Origin: Pseudomonas sp. R84
GTDB lineage: Bacteria; Pseudomonadota; Gammaproteobacteria; Pseudomonadales; Pseudomonadaceae
Direction: 5' to 3'
DNA: 64,000 nucleotides
NCBI RefSeq assembly: GCF_009834515.1
Contig: NZ_CP019426.1
Coordinates: 620,001 to 684,000, forward strand
A model generated the notes under the pieces. That model worked only from the letters and a program-made list of their open reading frames with translations, ran no database searches and had not been told where the DNA came from. The position numbers and the translations under genes are program-made. Positions 58,516-64,000 of the stretch are shown one piece after another. The first letter of the stretch is position 1. Every line of letters begins with the position of its first letter.

Positions 58516-61500
58516 GTGTCGATTCATGTCGCATTGCATCACGTCACGCATTACCGCTACGACCGCGCTGTCGAACTCGGCCCGCAGATCGTTCGCCTGC
58601 GCCCGGCCGCCCACAGCCGCACGCGGATTCTGTCGTATGCGCTGAAAGTCTCGCCCGAGCAGCATTTCATCAACTGGCAGCAGGATCCGCAGGGCAATTA
58701 CCTCGCGCGGCTGGTGTTCCCCGAGAAAACCAATGAGTTGCGCATCGAAGTCGATCTGCTCGCCGAGATGGCGGTGTTCAATCCGTTCGACTTCTTCCTC
58801 GAGCCCTACGCCGAGAAAATCCCCTTCGCCTACGCCGCCGATGAGCGTAAGGAATTGGCGCCGTACCTCGAAACCCTGCCGCTGACCCCCAAATTCAAAG
58901 CCTATCTGGACGCCATCGACCGCACATCGCTGCCAGCGGTGGATTTTCTGGTGGCGCTCAACCAGCGCCTGAGCGAAGACATCGGTTACCTGATCCGCAT
59001 GGAGCCGGGCGTGCAAACCCCGGAGCACACCCTCGAACATGCCTCCGGCTCCTGCCGGGATTCGGCGTGGCTGCTGGTGCAACTACTGCGCAACCTTGGA
59101 TTGGCCGCGCGGTTTGTCTCCGGGTATCTGATTCAACTGACCGCCGATGTGAAAAGCCTCGACGGCCCATCCGGCACTGACGTCGATTTCACTGACCTGC
59201 ACGCCTGGTGCGAGGTGTATTTGCCGGGCGCGGGCTGGATCGGCCTGGATGCGACTTCCGGGCTGTTTGCCGGTGAAGGGCATATCCCGTTGGCGTGTAG
59301 TCCAGATCCGTCCTCGGCGGCACCGATCAGTGGCTTGGTCGAACCTTGCGAATGTGCGTTCAGCCACGAAATGTCGGTGGAGCGGATCTGGGAGGCGCCG
59401 CGCGTCACCAAGCCTTACAGCGATGAGCAATGGCAGGCGATTCAAACGCTGGGTCGGCAGATCGATGCCGACCTGCTGGCAGACGACGTGCGCCTGACTA
59501 TGGGCGGCGAGCCGACGTTCGTTTCCATCGACGATCCGGACGGCGCCGAGTGGAACACCGCCGCGTTGGGTGACGATAAACGTCGACTGTCCGCCGAACT
59601 GTTCCAGCGCATGCGCAAACATTACGCGCCGAAAGGTCTGGTGCATTTTGGTCAGGGCAAGTGGTATCCCGGCGAGCAACTGCCGCGCTGGTCGCTCAAT
59701 TGCTACTGGCGCCGTGACGGCGTGCCGATCTGGCATAACGATGCTTTGATCGCCGACGAGCAACAGGATTACGGCGCCAATGGCGAATTGGCCGGACGCT
59801 TCCTGGCGAGTGTCGCCGAGCGCCTGAAATTACCTACGCGTTTTGTGTTCCCGGCCTACGAAGACAACTTCTATTACCTCTGGCGCGAGGGCACATTACC
59901 CAGCAACGTCAGCGCCGAAGATTCGCGTCTGGAGGAGCCGCTGGAGCGCGCACGCCTGCGCAAAGTCTTCAGTCAGGGCCTGAACAAGGTGATCGGCCAG
60001 GTGCTGCCGCTGGCGCGCACCGCCAAGGGCGATCAATGGCAGAGCGGGCGCTGGTACCTGCGTGATGAGCACTGCCGTCTGGTCCCGGGAGATTCGCCGC
60101 TGGGTTATCGCTTGCCGTTGGGTTCGCAGCCGTGGGTGAAAGCCGCCGAGTATCCGTTTATTCATCCACAGGATCCGAATCAGGATTTTCCCGAGTTGCC
60201 GCAAACTGCGCAGCTCAATAGTCCAGGCGAAGCGGCTACGCCCGACGAACGCGTGCCAAAAATCGACGAATCCGCCGACTGGCTGACACGCACCGCGTTT
60301 TGTGCCGAAGCCCGTGAGGGGCGTTTGTACCTGTTCATGCCGCCGCTGGAGCGGCTCGAGGATTATCTGGAACTGGTCGCGGCGATCGAAGCCACCGCCG
60401 AAGAATTGCATTGCCCGGTGCTGCTGGAAGGCTATGAGCCGCCGAGCGATCCGCGCCTGAGCAACTTCCGTATCACCCCTGATCCGGGCGTGATCGAAGT
60501 CAACGTGCAACCCTCGGCCACGTGGGACGAATTGGTCGAGCGCACCGAGTTTCTGTATGAAGAGGCGCGCCAGACCCGCCTGACCACCGAGAAATTCATG
60601 ATCGATGGCCGTCACACCGGTACCGGCGGCGGCAATCACTTTGTGCTCGGGGGCGCGACGCCAGCGGATTCGCCGTTCCTGCGTCGCCCGGATCTGTTGC
60701 GCAGCCTGATCAGTTACTGGCACAACCATCCTTCGCTGTCCTACCTGTTTTCCGGTTTGTTCATTGGCCCGACGTCCCAAGCGCCACGGGTTGACGAGGC
60801 GCGCAATGACGCGCTGTACGAACTGGAAATCGCTTTCGCGCAGATGCCCGAGCCGGGCGAGGAATGTGCACCGTGGCTGGTTGATCGACTGCTGCGCAAT
60901 TTGCTGATCGACGTCACCGGCAACACTCACCGTGCCGAGTTCTGCATCGACAAACTGTATTCGCCGGACGGCGCCACCGGGCGTCTCGGCTTGCTGGAGT
61001 TGCGCGCCTTTGAAATGCCGCCCCATGCGTGCATGAGCCTGGCTCAGCAGTTGTTACTGCGAGCACTGGTCGCACGTTTCTGGCGTGAGCCTTATGCGCC
61101 GGCGAAACTTGCGCGTTGGGGCACTGAACTGCACGACCGTTTCCTGCTGCCGCACTTTATCGAACAGGACTTCGCCGACGTCATCGTCGAACTCAACAAC
61201 GCCGGTTATCCAATGCGCGCGGAATGGTTCGCCGCGCATCTGGAATTTCGTTTTCCCAAGGTTGGCGATTACGCCGTTAACGGTATCGAGCTCGAATTGC
61301 GTCAGGCGCTGGAGCCATGGCATGTCCTGGGCGAGGAGGGCGCGACAGGTGGCACGGTGCGTTACGTCGACTCATCGCTGGAGCGCCTGCAGGTCAAGCT
61401 CAAAGGCTTGCCGCCGCAGCGTTATCTGCTGACCTGTAATGGCATCGCCGTGCCATTGCATCCGACCGGACGCGTAGGAGAGTTCGTCGCTGGGGTGCGT

Positions 61501-61791
61501 TATCGCGCGTGGCAACCGGCTAACTGCTTGCAACCGACCATCCCGGTGCACGCGCCGCTGGTGTTCGACCTGCTCGACACCTGGATGGGCCGGTCACTGG
61601 GCGGTTGTCAGTACCATGTTGCCCATCCGGGCGGGCGCAATTACGAGACATTGCCAGTCAACGCCAACGAAGCCGAAAGCCGGCGTATGGCGCGGTTCTT
61701 TCGCGTCGGACACACGCCGGGGAAACTTCCTATACCGAATGTAGAAATCAGTGACGAGCTACCGATGACAATCGATTTACGACGTTTCTAA
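58516..61791 (+). CDS. Transglutaminase-like protein with DUF2126 domain
   Basis: 1,091 residues from a GTG with GGAGG 7 bp upstream. The N-terminal transglutaminase-like domain (about 1-290) begins with HHVTHYRYDRAVELGPQ; the catalytic cysteine is in GSCRDSAWLLVQ, histidine in DLHAWCEVYLP and aspartate in GLDATSG. The C-terminal about 750 residues are the DUF2126 region (LTMGGEPTFVSIDDPDGAEW, YPGEQLPRWSLNCYWRRD, RHTGTGGGNHFVLGG). Such proteins occur beside circularly permuted ATP-grasp/alpha-E proteins, as here (88 bp downstream), and a role in making or processing peptide-like products has been proposed. The substrate is unknown. No signal peptide, so a cytoplasmic place is likely. Confidence 0.9.
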   Translation: MSIHVALHHVTHYRYDRAVELGPQIVRLRPAAHSRTRILSYALKVSPEQHFINWQQDPQGNYLARLVFPEKTNELRIEVDLLAEMAVFNPFDFFLEPYAEKIPFAYAADERKELAPYLETLPLTPKFKAYLDAIDRTSLPAVDFLVALNQRLSEDIGYLIRMEPGVQTPEHTLEHASGSCRDSAWLLVQLLRNLGLAARFVSGYLIQLTADVKSLDGPSGTDVDFTDLHAWCEVYLPGAGWIGLDATSGLFAGEGHIPLACSPDPSSAAPISGLVEPCECAFSHEMSVERIWEAPRVTKPYSDEQWQAIQTLGRQIDADLLADDVRLTMGGEPTFVSIDDPDGAEWNTAALGDDKRRLSAELFQRMRKHYAPKGLVHFGQGKWYPGEQLPRWSLNCYWRRDGVPIWHNDALIADEQQDYGANGELAGRFLASVAERLKLPTRFVFPAYEDNFYYLWREGTLPSNVSAEDSRLEEPLERARLRKVFSQGLNKVIGQVLPLARTAKGDQWQSGRWYLRDEHCRLVPGDSPLGYRLPLGSQPWVKAAEYPFIHPQDPNQDFPELPQTAQLNSPGEAATPDERVPKIDESADWLTRTAFCAEAREGRLYLFMPPLERLEDYLELVAAIEATAEELHCPVLLEGYEPPSDPRLSNFRITPDPGVIEVNVQPSATWDELVERTEFLYEEARQTRLTTEKFMIDGRHTGTGGGNHFVLGGATPADSPFLRRPDLLRSLISYWHNHPSLSYLFSGLFIGPTSQAPRVDEARNDALYELEIAFAQMPEPGEECAPWLVDRLLRNLLIDVTGNTHRAEFCIDKLYSPDGATGRLGLLELRAFEMPPHACMSLAQQLLLRALVARFWREPYAPAKLARWGTELHDRFLLPHFIEQDFADVIVELNNAGYPMRAEWFAAHLEFRFPKVGDYAVNGIELELRQALEPWHVLGEEGATGGTVRYVDSSLERLQVKLKGLPPQRYLLTCNGIAVPLHPTGRVGEFVAGVRYRAWQPANCLQPTIPVHAPLVFDLLDTWMGRSLGGCQYHVAHPGGRNYETLPVNANEAESRRMARFFRVGHTPGKLPIPNVEISDELPMTIDLRRF

Positions 61792-61879
61792 GGCCTACGC
61801 GACACGCGGATTTTTCGTCTATCCGCGCGTCATCTGCCTGCGTTAGTCTGACCGTTCCTTGCTGTCTGCCGAGCTTTCC

Positions 61880-64000
61880 ATGCCTGACCTGCTAGACCGC
61901 TACCCGCTCACAGCGGGCACTTATCACGAACTGCTCGACGGCAGTGGCGCGGTGCGCCCGCACTGGCGGCGGCTGTTCGACCAGTTGCAGCGCAGCACCC
62001 CGGCGCAACTGGTACAGCGTCAGGCATTGCTGGCGCGGCAGATTCAGGAAAACGGTGTCACGTATAACGTCTATGCCGATCCCAAAGGCGCGGATCGGCC
62101 TTGGGAGCTGGATCTGCTGCCGCATGTGATTGCTGCAGATGAGTGGCAGCAATTGTCGGCAGGCATCGCTCAGCGTGCGCGCCTGCTCAATGCTGTGCTG
62201 GCGGACTTGTACGGCCCGCAAAGGCTGATCAGCGAAGGTTTGTTGCCGGCAGAGCTGGTCTTCGGTCACAACAATTTTCTCTGGCCGTGTCAGCATATCG
62301 CGCCGCCGGAAGAGATATTTCTGCACCTGTACGCCGTGGATCTGGCACGCACGCCGGACGGGCGCTGGTGGGTCACGGCGGATCGCACACAAGCGCCGTC
62401 GGGCGCCGGCTATGCCCTGGAAAACCGCACCATCGTGTCCCGTGCCTTTCCCGAGTTGTACCGTGATCTCAAGGTGCAGCATCTGGCGGGTTTCTTCCGC
62501 GCATTGCAGGAAACCCTCGCACGACAGGCGCCGAGTGACGATGACACGCCGCTGGTGGTGCTGCTCACACCGGGGCGCTTCAACGAAAGTTATTTCGAAC
62601 ATTTGTATCTGGCTCGCCAGTTGGGTTACCCGCTGGTCGAGGGCGGTGACCTGACGGTGCGCGATGCCACGGTCTACCTGAAAACCCTCAGTGGTCTGCG
62701 TCGGGTGCACGCGATCATGCGCCGGCTCGATGATGATTTCTGCGATCCGCTGGAGCTGCGCACGGACTCGGCGCTCGGTGTTCCCGGTCTGCTCGAAGCG
62801 GTGCGTCAGGGCCGCGTGCTGGTGGCCAATGCATTGGGCAGTGGCGTGCTGGAGTCGCCGGGATTGCTTGGGTTTCTGCCCAAGATCAATCAATACCTGT
62901 TTGGCGAAGATATGATCCTGCCGTCGATCGCAACGTGGTGGTGCGGTGAGGCGCCGGTATTGGCGCAAGCCCTGGAAAAACTGCCCGAACTGCTGATCAA
63001 ACCGGCCTTCCCCTCGCAAAGCTTCGCGCCTGTGTTCGGCCGTGATCTGAGTGAAAAACAGCGCCAGGCGCTTGCCGAGCGCATGCAGGCGCGCCCGTAT
63101 GCCTATGTGGCGCAAGAGTTGGCTCAATTGTCCCACGCGCCGATCTGGCAGGCGGAAAATGGACAACTGCAACCACGGGCGATCGGCATGCGTATGTACG
63201 CCGTGGCCAGTGGTGAGGGTTATCGCGTGCTTCCCGGTGGTTTGACCCGGGTGGCCGCCGAGGCGGATGCCGAAGTGGTATCGATGCAGCGCGGCGGGGC
63301 GAGCAAGGACACTTGGGTACTTGGCGATCGTCCACCCAGCGGCGAGCAATGGAAGAGCCAGCGTAATGTCGGCGTGCACGATCTGGTGCGGCGCGATCCG
63401 TATCTACCCTCGCGAGTGGTGGAGAACCTGTTCTGGTTCGGCCGTTACTGCGAACGCTGCGACGACAGTGCGCGGCTGCTGCGGATCATGCTCGCGCGGT
63501 ATGTCGATGGCGATGACCCGCAAGCGCTACAGGCGGCGGTCGACCTCGGTGAGCGGCTGACGTTGCTGCCGGACGAAGGTGAACTCCCTGAGCGCCTGTT
63601 GGCAGCGCTGCTGGGTGAGGACTGGTCGTTCAGTCTGCGCTCCAACCTGCAGCGGTTGCAGTGGGCAGCCTCGCAGGTGCGTGGCAAGCTTTCGCGCGAG
63701 AACTGGCAGGCGCTGGTGGAGTTGCAGCGCGAAGCGATGGACCTGGACACCGACGAACCCGACTTCGGCGAGCTGCTGGATTTCCTCAACCGGCTGGTGA
63801 TGTCGCTGGCGGCGCTGTCCGGGTTTGCCCTCGACGACATGACCCGCGACGAAGGCTGGCGGTTTCTGATGATTGGCCGGCGCATCGAGCGACTGCAATT
63901 TCTCAGCAGCAGTCTGGCGGCATTTCTGCGTGGTGCCGGCGCATTCGATCAGGCGGGCCTGGAGTGGTTGCTGGAGTTGGGCAACAGCAGCATCACCTAT
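61880..64000 (+). CDS. Circularly permuted ATP-grasp with alpha-E domain (3' truncated)
   Basis: The frame is open from the ATG at 61880 to the window end, 707 codons without a stop. The start reads MPDLLDRYPLTAGTYHELLD. The ATP-grasp part (DUF404/407 type, about 1-490) has WELDLLPHVIAADEW, FLWPCQH and VLVANALGSGVLESPGLLGF. An alpha-E domain (DUF403) begins near residue 512 with VVENLFWFGRYCERCDDSARLLR and is cut at GNSSITY. It follows the transglutaminase gene by 88 bp, and the two are probably one operon. In the proposed pathway the ATP-grasp enzyme forms amide bonds. The remainder of the alpha-E domain, and probably a second transglutaminase-type gene, lies outside the window. Confidence 0.9.
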   Translation, partial: MPDLLDRYPLTAGTYHELLDGSGAVRPHWRRLFDQLQRSTPAQLVQRQALLARQIQENGVTYNVYADPKGADRPWELDLLPHVIAADEWQQLSAGIAQRARLLNAVLADLYGPQRLISEGLLPAELVFGHNNFLWPCQHIAPPEEIFLHLYAVDLARTPDGRWWVTADRTQAPSGAGYALENRTIVSRAFPELYRDLKVQHLAGFFRALQETLARQAPSDDDTPLVVLLTPGRFNESYFEHLYLARQLGYPLVEGGDLTVRDATVYLKTLSGLRRVHAIMRRLDDDFCDPLELRTDSALGVPGLLEAVRQGRVLVANALGSGVLESPGLLGFLPKINQYLFGEDMILPSIATWWCGEAPVLAQALEKLPELLIKPAFPSQSFAPVFGRDLSEKQRQALAERMQARPYAYVAQELAQLSHAPIWQAENGQLQPRAIGMRMYAVASGEGYRVLPGGLTRVAAEADAEVVSMQRGGASKDTWVLGDRPPSGEQWKSQRNVGVHDLVRRDPYLPSRVVENLFWFGRYCERCDDSARLLRIMLARYVDGDDPQALQAAVDLGERLTLLPDEGELPERLLAALLGEDWSFSLRSNLQRLQWAASQVRGKLSRENWQALVELQREAMDLDTDEPDFGELLDFLNRLVMSLAALSGFALDDMTRDEGWRFLMIGRRIERLQFLSSSLAAFLRGAGAFDQAGLEWLLELGNSSITY

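Overview
The window is a chromosomal segment of a GC-rich gammaproteobacterium, almost certainly Pseudomonas of the fluorescens complex. The evidence is the conserved Pseudomonas gene order (parC, serB, psd, rhdA, motAB, rsgA, orn, queG, nnrD-tsaE-amiB-mutL-miaA-hfq-hflXKC, hisZ-purA, rnr-rlmB-rpsF-rpsR-rplI-dnaB), Pseudomonas-type REP repeats (core GATCGCAGCCTGCGGCAGC), and a 133-residue OAA-type lectin like the one known from P. fluorescens. No insertion sequence, prophage, integrase, CRISPR array or rRNA operon was seen.

Layout. 1-3250: 3' end of parC, a PqiC-type lipoprotein, a roughly 210 bp inverted-repeat element and an AhpA/YtjB-like membrane protein divergent from serB. 3385-13763: serB, a PilZ-like protein, the lectin, psd, rhdA, an HDOD protein, and motAB behind a near-consensus sigma-28 promoter, then a membrane fatty acid hydroxylase. 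13812-18821: rsgA divergent from orn, a TRIC/UPF0126 channel overlapping queG tail to tail, and queG divergent from nnrD. 17322-27399: a long co-directional housekeeping run (metabolite repair, t6A, amidase, mismatch repair, i6A, Hfq, HflX, HflKC) with genes overlapping or nearly touching. 27713-32319: hisZ, purA and a chemoreceptor. 32400-35034: an fbpA-fbpB type Fe(III) uptake pair behind a Fur-box-like site, with no ATPase gene. 35237-35655: two identical tRNA-Leu(CAG) genes, each with its own promoter and terminator. 35817-43045: rnr-rlmB, then the rpsF-rpsR-DUF2232-rplI block with an S6:S18 leader, then dnaB.

43083-55459 is the accessory part: four large, co-directional paralogues on the minus strand. 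All share a proline-rich N-terminus and two beta-type modules. Three end in a conserved, unrecognised C-terminal domain (AHFHY / SQRRDEQAG / IWR motifs). The last carries three LRR super-blocks and a NEL-type E3 ubiquitin ligase domain instead. The NEL gene appears dead or dying: two frameshifts at G-runs and a catalytic CxD motif changed to C-C-V. An approximately 0.8 kb near-identical direct repeat, offset 2,680 bp, shows that the cluster grew by tandem duplication. This cluster is the best candidate for an undescribed system: a modular effector/toxin family with a common N-terminal half and exchangeable C-termini.

55668-64000 returns to backbone: ygiQ, an intergenic direct repeat, and a DUF2126-type transglutaminase followed by a circularly permuted ATP-grasp/alpha-E protein that runs off the window.
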